Of a DNA stretch of 29,553 nucleotides, positions 1 through 9,013 are shown one piece after another. The notes beneath the pieces are model-generated. The model saw nothing but the letters and a program-made list of their open reading frames with translations, did not search any database and was not told where the DNA came from. The DNA comes from a virus, in IMG/VR virus record IMGVR_UViG_3300032294_001388, positions 1-29,553 of that record. The stretch is one strand, 5' to 3'. The position numbers were made by a program, and so were the translations under genes. Numbering within the stretch: position 1 is the first letter of the stretch; each line of letters starts with the position of its first letter.

Positions 1-431
1 GCTTGTTTTGCTTCTATCTTCTCTACCTTCACATTTTCTGCACTTCTTACTTTAACTGTATCATATACTGTCTTTGTAATAATTCTAATTGAATCAATAA
101 TCTTTCTAGCTTCTACCTTCTTTTCTTTAAGATCATACTTCCTATTTATCCTAGTTAGTTTTCTTTCATTCCTACCTTTAATTCTTTCCATTCTAGGTGT
201 AGGTGGAGGAATTACAATAGTACCATCAACTGGCATATACCCACATGAGTCAATTAAGATTGAACCATTTTTGATTCCTTCAATTACTTGGTTGATAATC
301 TCTTCTGTATCAAGTGTAGAAGGTAAATTATTATTTACCTGTGCACTATCCTGTTTAGGAGTAGGAGGTTGAACCACTTGTTTTGATTTACAAGAGAATG
401 TAAACAACAGAATTAAAAATAAGTATTTCAT
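1..431 (-). CDS. Putative phage lipoprotein (o-spanin-like?), 3' end beyond window
   Basis: An open frame starts at ATG 431-429 and runs off the left edge of the window after 143 codons. The N-terminus (MKYLFLILLFTFSCKSKQ) is a short lipoprotein signal: two lysine-free hydrophobic turns followed by Cys14, with Ser-Lys after it, as is common for Bacteroidota lipoproteins. The mature part has a Pro/Gln-rich stretch, then a Lys/Arg/Glu-rich, probably helical region (about residues 80-143). The start overlaps the stop of the upstream 185-residue gene in a TAATG, which suggests translational coupling. A lipid-anchored, charged helical phage protein fits an outer-membrane spanin or a host-surface (exclusion) lipoprotein, but no inner-membrane partner is visible here. 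Function is inferred only. Confidence 0.7.
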   Translation of the reverse strand, partial: MKYLFLILLFTFSCKSKQVVQPPTPKQDSAQVNNNLPSTLDTEEIINQVIEGIKNGSILIDSCGYMPVDGTIVIPPPTPRMERIKGRNERKLTRINRKYDLKEKKVEARKIIDSIRIITKTVYDTVKVRSAENVKVEKIEAKQ

Positions 432-988
432 TATGCAGTGTATAGTTTTACAGTTACAGTAATTGTAGATAAATCATTAGCTGATTCATTAGCATCAGAG
501 GTGATTGTAAGAGTTGATTCAATTGGTGATTGATCAATAATAGAACCATTGTCTTCTGTTACAGATCCAAATGGATTCGGTACTCCGTTTGTTAAAGAAG
601 TTGTTAGCTCACCATCATTAACAGAAAAACTTTCAGTGGTAGCACCTGTTATCTCAATTACTACTCCATATAATCTGTTATTTGCTGTAGTTGTAGGAGA
701 AATTTCAAAACCCTGAGCTCCTGATGGTATATTAGATAAGGTACTACCATTAAATGTTAATACTGTTTCTGTAACAGTTGTACCTAATTCGTTTGATCCT
801 GGACAACAACTATCACATGCTCCACAAGGAATTTGACCAGGAGCAGTTACCTCTCCAGCTTGTACAGATAAATCGTACTTTTTAATAAACCAATTAAAAT
901 CCTTAATCATCTGAGGATCAGGAATAGGATACTTATTCAAATGCGAGAGCATTTGTAAAACATGTTTATTTAAAGTATCCGATGCCAT
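431..988 (-). CDS. Hypothetical protein, probable virion/tail-associated
   Basis: I do not recognise this 185-residue protein. The N-terminal 45 residues look helical, followed by a Cys cluster at C55, C58, C61 and C62 (CGACDSCCPG), and then a Thr/Ser-rich, beta-rich C-terminal part (about 68-185) that resembles the beta domains of tail-fibre proteins. It is the first gene after a gap in the tail operon and has its own promoter box: TACATTTG at 1000-993 followed by exactly four bases and then the ATG, so its mRNA may be leaderless. It is followed by the lipoprotein gene with a one-base stop/start overlap. A small structural or receptor-related accessory role is plausible but unproven. Confidence 0.75.
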   Translation of the reverse strand: MASDTLNKHVLQMLSHLNKYPIPDPQMIKDFNWFIKKYDLSVQAGEVTAPGQIPCGACDSCCPGSNELGTTVTETVLTFNGSTLSNIPSGAQGFEISPTTTANNRLYGVVIEITGATTESFSVNDGELTTSLTNGVPNPFGSVTEDNGSIIDQSPIESTLTITSDANESANDLSTITVTVKLYTA

Positions 989-992
989 GATT

Positions 993-1000
993 CAAATGTA
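993..1000 (-). promoter_or_regulatory. Bacteroidota-type -7 box for the 185-aa gene
   Basis: TACATTTG matches the Bacteroidota sigma -7 consensus TAnnTTTG. It ends five bases before the A of the start codon at 988, so the transcription start would fall at or next to the ATG. No clear TTTG -33 box lies at the usual distance. Two copies of ACAGTTA (minus strand, 1041-1035 and 1018-1012) flank the expected -33 area and could be an activator site. Confidence 0.5.
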
Positions 1001-1067
1001 GTAAAAATTATTAACTGTTTAGGAGTAAATGAAATAACTGTAGTCCATCAATGATTGTTGAAATAGC

Positions 1068-1211
1068 TTAATGAGAAATCATAATCATTACTATTCCATC
1101 TTCACTCTGCCACCAAAGAAAGTCTGGATAGTTTTGTAGTTCTTCAAATTGAACTTCTGTGTATTGTGTAGGTTCTCCTTCTGGAGGTAGTTGTGATATA
1201 TAGTATTTCAT
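1068..1211 (-). CDS. Small hypothetical protein (47 aa)
   Basis: This short frame starts at ATG 1211, one base after the TAA of the upstream fibre gene (TAATATG), and ends at TAA 1070-1068. The product begins MKYYISQLPPEGEP and contains the Trp pair of the stretch DFLWWQSEDG before a hydrophobic end (IVMIMISH). It is acidic and has no signal peptide. The near-zero spacing after the tail-fibre gene argues that it is a real, translationally coupled gene; small proteins in this place are often fibre-assembly or fibre-tip accessory factors. That role is inferred only from position, and I do not recognise the family. Confidence 0.6.
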   Translation of the reverse strand: MKYYISQLPPEGEPTQYTEVQFEELQNYPDFLWWQSEDGIVMIMISH

Positions 1212-1212
1212 A

Positions 1213-1947
1213 TTAGTTATATTTTCTACATATTGCGTTATATAAAGTAAACTCTGATGTATTTAGATCTCTGGTTACACTGAAGTTTAGTGTGAATCCA
1301 CTACTTGCTAAACTAGGTACTGTGGTTATTGCTGCAGCTGTGGTAGGGGAGTTTTGCCACCATATAATAGAAGTATCTGATAAACATCTACCAGTAAGTG
1401 TATAATTATGGTGTCTATTACCTGTTACTGTTGCAATCACCGTTGCCCCTGATATATTAGTTATTCTTGTAGTCAAAGTTGAATTGACACCTGAAGAGGC
1501 TCCTGTTGTTCTAGATCCCCAGATGGTAAGTAATATTTGATCTCCTGATTTAAAGACTCCAGCAGGAACTGTTAAAGTTTGTATAGTAGTCTCAGCAGCA
1601 CTACCACCAGATGTTATTGAAGCTACAGGAGCTGTATATGCAACAGTAGTTAATCCAAATTGAGTTTGAATTGGTGAGGTTACACCTTTACCATAACTAA
1701 ACTCTGTAAGAGAAGGATATGTAGATGTAGGTAAAGATGTAATAGTACTACCAGTTGAATTGAATGCAGCAATCTCATTATTAGTTCCTGTACCAGTTAC
1801 AGGATTAGTAAGTGTATTTTGCTTCCCTGCTACTTGATTTTGGATATAAGCTTTGACAGCTTTTTGAGAGGGTACTAAGATATCACTATCAGCAGTTAAT
1901 GTGTTATCAGTATCAATAGGTACCCCTTTTGTAGTTCCTTGTGCCAT
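1213..1947 (-). CDS. Tail-fibre-like protein
   Basis: The 244-residue product begins with a short fibre motif seen in many phage fibres and prophage tail proteins: VPIDTDNTLTADSDILVPSQ then KAVKAYI (residues 9-35), a trimer-forming-like repeat. The rest is Thr/Ser/Gly-rich and beta-rich, ending in a compact C-terminal domain with NRHHNYTLTGRC and WW motifs (about 178-200) that could be a receptor-binding knob. The IDTDNTL motif recurs in the 668-residue protein at 7005-9011, so the two probably share a shaft fold. Start chosen at the MAQG with an AATTATG context. Family assignment by motif; receptor unknown. Confidence 0.75.
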   Translation of the reverse strand: MAQGTTKGVPIDTDNTLTADSDILVPSQKAVKAYIQNQVAGKQNTLTNPVTGTGTNNEIAAFNSTGSTITSLPTSTYPSLTEFSYGKGVTSPIQTQFGLTTVAYTAPVASITSGGSAAETTIQTLTVPAGVFKSGDQILLTIWGSRTTGASSGVNSTLTTRITNISGATVIATVTGNRHHNYTLTGRCLSDTSIIWWQNSPTTAAAITTVPSLASSGFTLNFSVTRDLNTSEFTLYNAICRKYN

Positions 1948-1961
1948 AATTATAATTAATT

Positions 1962-3209
1962 TTATCTACTTATTTCTTCCCAGTCCATTGATGCGAGAAC
2001 GTCACCACCTGCATTATCAGTGGCAACTACAATAGTAAGTTCAAAAGGAGATGATGTTAATCCATTTCTCTCAAGCTGTGTTTTGAATAATGCTTCTTTA
2101 AGAATATCAACTTGGTTGGATCCTTGGTTTGTTGTGCTAAAAAATCCACTTGCAAGTATTCTTCCTCCTGTAAATGAAGTTCCTGTTATATTATATTGAA
2201 CAGAAGAATCATCAGGAGCATCAACCCAAGTACCTGCTGTAGTAGTTCCCGATGCTATAAGTTGCCAATTATAATGTCCTGTACTGGTTGCTATTATAGA
2301 AATTGCAGTGCATATTACTATAGCATCTAATCTATTAGGAGATGCTTTAAGACGTATACTTACCATAGGATAAAATGTGCCTGCAACTGCTAGGTTCCTT
2401 GGAGTAGTTACAGGGATACCAACAGCTTGTTGCAATCCATTAAGTTGATAACCTCCTTCAGATAATACTGTAGAACAGATTTGTTTTAATGTACTTGCTC
2501 CACTTGTAGCACCTGTATTTGTTATCTCATATCTAATTGGTAATGAAGCTGTTGTAATATATGTAGAGGTAATTATGTTAGCATGATGAAATTTATGACA
2601 AACATAGAAATTACCATCTATAACAAAACCAATTCTAACAGTTCCAACTCCCAACCACTCTAAATCCATAAATAAGATTTGAGCTTTTGTAATATCAAGT
2701 GTAACACCACTAACACCTGTTCCATCTAATTTATCTACATTCCAACTTGATTGGTTAACAGTTGTTTCTACTAATGCTCCTGAAACAGATGTTCTCTCAA
2801 CTAAACTAAGAGTACTATTATTTAACTGTAAATAATATCCATTAGCTGCACCATAATACCCAACTCTTTGTCTAAGATTTGTTTTAGCTGCATTCATTAC
2901 AAATGTATTAAGTACCAACAAACTCTTGCCAGGTTGATATGAAAATACTTTAGTAGTTTCTCTAACTACCTCTGACCCTGATGCAGAAGTTACAGCTAAA
3001 TCCATTAATCCTTGACTTGCATTAAATGTAGCAGTTCCACTTGTTGCAGTAGCTGTAGACCATAGCCCATTGTCATCAAATCTATGACTTGAATCAAATA
3101 ATGTAAATGGAGTACTAACTCTTAGTCTACCAAATGCATCTACGTTAGGAGAGTTCTTATATGAAATCTCACTACTTACAATATTATATGCTGAATACCC
3201 TTGTGCCAT
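1962..3209 (-). CDS. Conserved phage structural (fibre/appendage) protein
   Basis: The 415-residue product carries near its N-terminus the motif VDAFGRLRVSTPFTLFDSSH (residues 23-42), which I recognise as typical of a structural protein shared by cyanophages, jumbo phages and other large environmental phages. The rest is a long beta-rich domain with few charged residues, ending in a well-conserved-looking TIVVATDNAGGDVLASMDWE region. It starts two bases after the stop of the 109-residue gene and shares the MAQG start and AATTATG context of its downstream neighbour. It is probably a virion surface or fibre component; the exact location in the particle cannot be read from the sequence. Confidence 0.75.
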   Translation of the reverse strand: MAQGYSAYNIVSSEISYKNSPNVDAFGRLRVSTPFTLFDSSHRFDDNGLWSTATATSGTATFNASQGLMDLAVTSASGSEVVRETTKVFSYQPGKSLLVLNTFVMNAAKTNLRQRVGYYGAANGYYLQLNNSTLSLVERTSVSGALVETTVNQSSWNVDKLDGTGVSGVTLDITKAQILFMDLEWLGVGTVRIGFVIDGNFYVCHKFHHANIITSTYITTASLPIRYEITNTGATSGASTLKQICSTVLSEGGYQLNGLQQAVGIPVTTPRNLAVAGTFYPMVSIRLKASPNRLDAIVICTAISIIATSTGHYNWQLIASGTTTAGTWVDAPDDSSVQYNITGTSFTGGRILASGFFSTTNQGSNQVDILKEALFKTQLERNGLTSSPFELTIVVATDNAGGDVLASMDWEEISR

Positions 3210-3211
3210 AA

Positions 3212-3541
3212 TTATGAAATTTCAGTACCAAACAATTGAAATGATAAACTTGTATTACCTGAATATACTCTCACTACATCTGTAGTAGCTAATGTAACAC
3301 CAATAGTAGCAATGAATGTATCATTACCTGCTAGGATTACATCATAGTAAAGATAATCTTTATTTGCAGTGGCAGAACCTCCTTGAGAGATAGATACCCT
3401 AAATGTAGTTTGACCACTACCTCTATTACAAATAGATATTGAACTAACCACTGTAGACTTAGAAGAAGGTACTGTATACAATGCAGTTTCAGTTGTTGCA
3501 GAAGGACTTGATTGTCCTAATATTTTATAGACGTTTGCCAT
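3212..3541 (-). CDS. Small conserved virion protein (beta-sandwich-like)
   Basis: The 109-residue product resembles a small structural protein found next to the AFGRLRVS protein in cyanophages and other large phages: an N-terminal YKILGQSSPS, then ALYTVPSSKSTVVSSISICN, then DYLYYDVILAGNDT and a C-terminal FQLFGTE. The pattern of alternating hydrophobic residues predicts an all-beta fold. It lies four bases after the stop of the 91-residue gene and two bases before the 415-residue gene, so the three are co-translated. Likely a decoration or fibre-associated protein; this is recognition from memory of the family, not a search result. Confidence 0.75.
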   Translation of the reverse strand: MANVYKILGQSSPSATTETALYTVPSSKSTVVSSISICNRGSGQTTFRVSISQGGSATANKDYLYYDVILAGNDTFIATIGVTLATTDVVRVYSGNTSLSFQLFGTEIS

Positions 3542-3545
3542 ATTA

Positions 3546-3821
3546 TTATGCTCCCATTAATAAGAAATTCATTTCAAATCCTGTATCTCCTCCTGCACCT
3601 CCAGTAGACTTAGCTACTAAGTTTGCATCTTCAATCCCATCTTTAAACCAATATTCTGCAATCCCAGTACCATCATATACACCAACAGTTTGTCCAATCT
3701 TTCTATCCTCAAGTTTTAATACATCAAGACATTGTGTAGTATTAAGATACGGGCCATACTTAGCATCAAGAAGATCATGACCCGCTACAAATAAAGGTGC
3801 TTCAACATTAACTTGTCCCAT
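3546..3821 (-). CDS. Small fibre-associated protein (91 aa)
   Basis: The product has the motif DAKYGPYLNTTQCLDVLKLE then RKIGQTVGVYDGTGIAEYWF and ends in DANLVAKSTGG. This KYGPY...R.IGxTVGV...EYWFKxGIxDxxLV pattern is a repeated module in tail-fibre and adhesin-like proteins of many Bacteroidota phages; here it is a stand-alone gene. Gaps of one base to the upstream 1061-residue gene and four bases to the downstream gene put it in the fibre operon. Probably a fibre-attachment or fibre-tip module; function inferred. Confidence 0.7.
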   Translation of the reverse strand: MGQVNVEAPLFVAGHDLLDAKYGPYLNTTQCLDVLKLEDRKIGQTVGVYDGTGIAEYWFKDGIEDANLVAKSTGGAGGDTGFEMNFLLMGA

Positions 3822-3822
3822 A

Positions 3823-6800
3823 TTATTTAAAGTAATTATCTAGTTGTTGTACAACAGCAGAACCTTCTTCTACAATATCAGTTCTATAAAATGTTAGGTG
3901 AGATAAATAATCACCTCGTTCCATACAAAATATCATTCTTTTAAATCCTGACGTAGTAGTGTTACATAATGATACTACTTGAGCTTTAGTTAAAACAATA
4001 CTATCAGGAGAACTATTTGATATATTATTAGTAATTGGTGTACCTCCAGAAGCTGTAGTTAAAGATATTGCATTTAACACTTCAGGGGAAGTAAATTTAA
4101 TTTTGCTCTCACAGTTATTCCAAGATTTTGTTTTATTTGCTCCTAGGTTAGTATAGGTAAGACTATAACCTCCATTTGGAGTTTGAGTGCTATTTAAAAT
4201 ATCTGCTACTGTACCAATTGGTACTCGAATTGTATTACTTGATGCGTTTGTATAAAAACTAAATCCTTGATGAAAATTATAATGATATACATCTTGTGTT
4301 ACCCATTGTACTGTATCATCAATTTGAGCATATAGTGAAAAATTATTAGAACAATAAAAAAATGTACCCCTTCCTTCTGCAACTGGAAAATGATAAATAG
4401 TTCCTGATAAATTTATGGTGATATTGTATAATTCTTTGTTTGCTGGGACATTAAAACTTGTACTGTTTCCTGGAGTTAAAGAAAAAAAATCGCCACTACC
4501 ATTTGTAATAATAGCCCCAGTTAAATTTAAGTCTATTGGAGAACCGTTATTCCAATCAATAATTCCAATTTTTTTAAATTCATTTCCACCAGTACTAGTT
4601 TTAAAACAATTAGATTGTACCATACTAGCAGTAGCTCTAATTTTACCTCTTTTTCTAAGTGTAATAGTATTATTTGTATTAGCAATACTATTAATAGAAG
4701 ATGGTTGACCTTTCCAATTTTGATTTAAAAATGGTAATACTATAGCAGATGTTTGACCATTTGTTAGTTCTCTTGAACCTGCTGTACTAGTAGTTAAAGT
4801 TTCACCTGTTGGTAACCTTTGTGTAGCAATAGCAGGTTGATATCCAGTTGTTCCAAAGGTAGGTGTTCCTGTTGGATTTATTGTTGCAGTAGTAGTTTCA
4901 ATAACACCAAATGGTATATCAAAAGTATATTTTTGATAAGATGGAACATAAAAATTATCTCCTGGAGATACTGTATCATGTCCAACATTATTTACTAATG
5001 AAAATGGTGTATGAGCTTGTAAATCAAAATACTTTGTAGTATAAACATTAAACTTCTCTCTAAAGTTAAATGTATTTCTAAATTGACCAGTATCAAAACT
5101 ACCACGAAATCCTACAGAATAGTTATTAACAACTGGAATATTTTGTTTGATTACATTACAAAAAATATGTTCAATGTAATAACCACTATTAATTCTATCT
5201 ATAGTAATACTACCTGTTACCGAAGATGTTGCTGTACCATTAGACACAGTACATGTAGATAAATTAGAAGAACTTCCTTTTACAATTCTAAACTCATATT
5301 TTTTAAAATAATTTCGTGATGAAATATAATTTGCTAAATTTGCTGGTGATATAGGAGAATTAGTATCATATGTAACTCCTGAAGGAGCATTTAAAATAGA
5401 AAATGTCAAACCTTCTTTTACACCTGTTGAAGAAGCTGCTCTTTTAATACCAGGTGTACCAGCATAGTTTGTATAGACACTACAACTAGTAGGCGGATTA
5501 TTTGGATAAGTACCCCCATCTCCTTGATTATATATAAGTAATCTTACAAAGTTTGCATCACCATCCCTCATTCCCCATAATTCAACACGAGGATATCTAC
5601 CAAGAAACAAATCTAATTGTGATTCTTCTGTAGGTACTACTAACAAATCTTTAACCAAATAATCTTGTGTATCTAATCCATCATCTAATTGGATACTAAA
5701 TAATATTAAGTCATTTCCAGTGGATGCACTGGTAATAGTTTTTTCACTAGTAACTAATCTTATATTAGATGAAGTTGCACCATCATGAATAGCAGTACTT
5801 AATTGTGTTCCAAATGATGTAATACTTTTAATCAATGGTTTATTACTGTATCCTGAATAAAAACTAATTGGTGGTCCTGGATACAAACCATAGTTATATA
5901 TATTATTTGATCCTTTTATAAAAACAGGAAGAATACCTACAAGCCCAACATTTTTTGTAGTATTAATTACTCCAGTAATACTGGCATTAGGAATATTTTG
6001 AGGTCCTGTTTCTAACATATATCTTAATACCAAATTTCTAGTTGAATCTGGAGATAAGATAGGATTCATCAAACCTGTTACATAACTACTTTTAGATGAT
6101 GGATTATATGTAGGAAAAAAACTAGATGTATTCTCATAAACTCTAAAATCATGTAATGAAACATCTCCTGTACCACCAGCCTCAACAAAATTATTTCTAA
6201 AATTTATTTTACCATATGATGTGACTGTAGATAGCAATTTAAAAAATATACCACTATTAGTAGAATTAGTCCAAGGAAATCCTATAGACTTTGTAAAAGT
6301 ATTAGTTGTTGTAGTATTAAATGCAATACTAGTATAAGGTTGATGTTCAATACCATTAATAAATAATCTTACATTATAGTTTAATGTATATGTTGTAGGA
6401 GCAGCAACATTGTTAGGGGTTCTTGTTACTAATACTGTTATGTTTAACCATTTATTAAAAAGGGTGTTGACATTTAAAGAAGCATTATAAATTGGAGATA
6501 CTAGTGGATAGAATAATGTAGGAGTTGTTACAGTAGTTCGAACAGAATTACTATCAACATAGTTATCAGTGGTTATAATTTCAATACGTGTTGCAGCAGG
6601 GGTTGTGCCCTTAATTATTCTTAAAGTATAATAAGGAGCATCTGTTAAAGCCCCAAATGAAAATGATGTAGTATTTACTGTAGAGTCTCTCAACATAATA
6701 GAAAAACTCAAGCACATATCAGAGTACGCAGTATGAGCGTTTGCAAATAGAGGACTACAATCTGCACCAAATTGATTAGGTACACCATTAGATCTACCAG

Positions 6801-7008
6801 ATCCTACTACAAACCCACTCATTTGAGGGAGACCTGTTGTAGTTACAGATCTACCATTGTAAACTTTATTAGTAGTATCTTTTGTAGTTCTATCACCAAC
6901 TGAACTTTCTACAATACCAGTATCTGTAATATATGAGTTAGCAGGGTCAAAGAAAATTTCTTGACACCTTCCTGCTAATGGGGGAGTAGTTCCAGTAAAC
7001 CTTATCAT
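3823..7008 (-). CDS. Large tail/fibre protein with ConA/LamG-like domain
   Basis: At 1061 residues this is the largest protein of the window. Its N-terminal quarter (about residues 20-290) looks like a concanavalin-A/LamG-type lectin sandwich: a KWLNITVLVTR strand, VRLFINGIEHQ, and GDVSLHDFRVYENT, in that order, as in laminin-G domains. The remainder is Asn/Thr/Ser-rich and beta-rich with several repeated-looking beta segments and almost no helices, which argues against a tape-measure protein. Its ATG overlaps the stop of the 668-residue gene by four bases (ATGA). A glycan-binding tail spike or fibre is the most likely role; no catalytic motif is evident to me. Confidence 0.75.
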   Translation of the reverse strand: MIRFTGTTPPLAGRCQEIFFDPANSYITDTGIVESSVGDRTTKDTTNKVYNGRSVTTTGLPQMSGFVVGSGRSNGVPNQFGADCSPLFANAHTAYSDMCLSFSIMLRDSTVNTTSFSFGALTDAPYYTLRIIKGTTPAATRIEIITTDNYVDSNSVRTTVTTPTLFYPLVSPIYNASLNVNTLFNKWLNITVLVTRTPNNVAAPTTYTLNYNVRLFINGIEHQPYTSIAFNTTTTNTFTKSIGFPWTNSTNSGIFFKLLSTVTSYGKINFRNNFVEAGGTGDVSLHDFRVYENTSSFFPTYNPSSKSSYVTGLMNPILSPDSTRNLVLRYMLETGPQNIPNASITGVINTTKNVGLVGILPVFIKGSNNIYNYGLYPGPPISFYSGYSNKPLIKSITSFGTQLSTAIHDGATSSNIRLVTSEKTITSASTGNDLILFSIQLDDGLDTQDYLVKDLLVVPTEESQLDLFLGRYPRVELWGMRDGDANFVRLLIYNQGDGGTYPNNPPTSCSVYTNYAGTPGIKRAASSTGVKEGLTFSILNAPSGVTYDTNSPISPANLANYISSRNYFKKYEFRIVKGSSSNLSTCTVSNGTATSSVTGSITIDRINSGYYIEHIFCNVIKQNIPVVNNYSVGFRGSFDTGQFRNTFNFREKFNVYTTKYFDLQAHTPFSLVNNVGHDTVSPGDNFYVPSYQKYTFDIPFGVIETTTATINPTGTPTFGTTGYQPAIATQRLPTGETLTTSTAGSRELTNGQTSAIVLPFLNQNWKGQPSSINSIANTNNTITLRKRGKIRATASMVQSNCFKTSTGGNEFKKIGIIDWNNGSPIDLNLTGAIITNGSGDFFSLTPGNSTSFNVPANKELYNITINLSGTIYHFPVAEGRGTFFYCSNNFSLYAQIDDTVQWVTQDVYHYNFHQGFSFYTNASSNTIRVPIGTVADILNSTQTPNGGYSLTYTNLGANKTKSWNNCESKIKFTSPEVLNAISLTTASGGTPITNNISNSSPDSIVLTKAQVVSLCNTTTSGFKRMIFCMERGDYLSHLTFYRTDIVEEGSAVVQQLDNYFK

Positions 7009-9011
7009 ACGTTATATAATGTATCAATTACAATTCTTGGATATACAGTAGAACCAACTGTAATAGTATTAGTTACATTTAACATCAGTACATCTTCTGC
7101 ACTATTATATGGAGATAAAGTAATATCTCTACCAAATGGTAATGTAATATATTTTGACCACCAAGCTGTTTCAGTTTTTGGATTTTTATTAACATTATTT
7201 ACTTGCAATGAAATATAATATGCTACAGTGTTGTCTGTACTATCTTCAAATCTTACAATAGCTGCTGCAGCGTATGTTGTACCACTAGCCCAATTAGCTG
7301 CAATAGTAAATGTATTACCTGTATTCCATGTAGCTTGTTGTAAAATTCTAAGTGGTATTCTTTGACCAACTCTACCACCAGTAAGAGTTAATGATATAAT
7401 AGCACCACCATTTCCTGTATAAGTAATAGTACCACTACCATTTTGAGAGAGGTTAATACTAGCTGGTGCACCACTATTCACTGATAGTGTATATGTTCCA
7501 GATGAAGCAAGTTGTTGAATATCAATTAAAAAGAATCCTGATGCATTATTAAAAATAGTATAACCAACTAATATTGAATTTGCTGTAGGAGAAGAAGCTA
7601 GTGTATAACCACCAGATCCACTAGCTACTAATGTAGCATACACAGGACCTGTATAACTACTAACATAAGCTGTTGTATTCACTGATACAATTCCCTCAAT
7701 CATAATAATAATATCTTGTCCATCAGTTTTTCCTTCAGTAGCAATACCAATAACATTTGTATTAGTAGTACTAGCTTTAATTACAACAGGTTTTCCATTA
7801 GCATTAGAAGTAGATAATACAGAAACAATATCACCTTTAGCAATACTTCCTGAAGCAACACATACTAATCTAACACTTTTACTATATTCATTTAAATATG
7901 AATCTTTAAACAGTTCATAATCAGGAGTTTCTGATGATGTTCCTTGTGGACCTAAATAATAATTTGCGTGGTTACTTGCAGGATTTGTAGGCCAACTTGC
8001 TTTACCACTAAAAGTTCCAAAATCACCTGATGATAAAAAACCAGATTGACTACCACTTGCTTGAAGAATTGAAAATGTACCTTTACCTGCAGTAGAAGTA
8101 GTACTATAGTTTAAAGGAGTGCTAGCTTGTAAATCACCAAATTGAATTCCTGTATTATGTTGAACTGCTTTCCATTTTGATGAAATAGAATCATATTTTA
8201 ATACATATCCATCTGATGGATTTAAATCTGTTAAAAGACCACTACCAGTACCAACATCACTTAATTCATATAAGTGTTGTTTTAATGTTCCTGAACCACC
8301 AAGAGCTAATTCAATAGTATATGTTTTATCTGGAACACTACCTGATGTAGTACCTGCTACAGTTAATGAAGTACTATCACTTTTAAATACAATTTTATTA
8401 AATTCTTCAAAAGATGGACTATTTCCAACTCCAGCTTGAGGTAGTTTAATTTGTACTAAATTTTGAGAGCTAGTAGAATCATTTGATACACTAACACCGT
8501 TTCCAGTAAATGCTAATGTTGGGTAACTACCAAAACTAGTAGTATCTTTTTTAACTGTAAGATTAGCAGCTGTAACTTTTAGTGTATTATCAGTATCAAT
8601 TGCTAAACCTGTACCAATTTTTACTACACCAAATTGAGAGGTACTTGCTTTTTGTACATCTATATCTCCATCACTATCAATAGTTATTACACTACTTGAA
8701 GGAATCCTAACACCACCTAATGCACTATCTGTAGCTTTTGTTAATGTAAAATTACTACCTAAGTCCACTTTTGTCCAACCATTATTAGCATTATTTCTAA
8801 TATACAGTCCATTATTAGTAGCTTCAAGATTGTCATTATATACATATAATGCAGCACCAGGTTCTAATCTTTGGGTGGCTATTGAATCCCCAAGATTAGG
8901 TGTAGATCTCCAACCACCTTTACCTAATTCTGCAAGGTGGGTGGGATATGTATCACTTTGAGAGGTAGTACTTATAGTATCACTTACGACTTGATTTCCA
9001 GGATAACCCAT
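7005..9011 (-). CDS. Tail-fibre shaft protein with repeat motifs
   Basis: The 668-residue product has an N-terminal domain (about 25-80: GGWRSTPNLGDSIATQRLEP ... ALYVYNDN ... NGLYIRNNANNGW) like the particle-proximal part of phage fibres. Next come fibre repeats, ALGGVRIPSSSVITIDSDGD and FGVVKIGTGLAIDTDNTLKV (about 95-145), which are typical collar/shaft repeats. A long beta-rich region follows; the C-terminal part includes a WNTGNTFTIAANW segment. It starts two bases after the 402-residue gene. The IDTDNTL repeat is shared with the 244-residue fibre gene, suggesting both belong to the same appendage or arose by shuffling. Strong fibre call, unknown receptor. Confidence 0.8.
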   Translation of the reverse strand: MGYPGNQVVSDTISTTSQSDTYPTHLAELGKGGWRSTPNLGDSIATQRLEPGAALYVYNDNLEATNNGLYIRNNANNGWTKVDLGSNFTLTKATDSALGGVRIPSSSVITIDSDGDIDVQKASTSQFGVVKIGTGLAIDTDNTLKVTAANLTVKKDTTSFGSYPTLAFTGNGVSVSNDSTSSQNLVQIKLPQAGVGNSPSFEEFNKIVFKSDSTSLTVAGTTSGSVPDKTYTIELALGGSGTLKQHLYELSDVGTGSGLLTDLNPSDGYVLKYDSISSKWKAVQHNTGIQFGDLQASTPLNYSTTSTAGKGTFSILQASGSQSGFLSSGDFGTFSGKASWPTNPASNHANYYLGPQGTSSETPDYELFKDSYLNEYSKSVRLVCVASGSIAKGDIVSVLSTSNANGKPVVIKASTTNTNVIGIATEGKTDGQDIIIMIEGIVSVNTTAYVSSYTGPVYATLVASGSGGYTLASSPTANSILVGYTIFNNASGFFLIDIQQLASSGTYTLSVNSGAPASINLSQNGSGTITYTGNGGAIISLTLTGGRVGQRIPLRILQQATWNTGNTFTIAANWASGTTYAAAAIVRFEDSTDNTVAYYISLQVNNVNKNPKTETAWWSKYITLPFGRDITLSPYNSAEDVLMLNVTNTITVGSTVYPRIVIDTLYNV

Positions 9012-9013
9012 AA

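Noticed and set aside
3823-7008. Tape-measure protein, considered because this is the longest gene
   Set aside because: The product is beta-rich and Asn/Thr/Ser-rich with a lectin-like domain, not a long helical protein.
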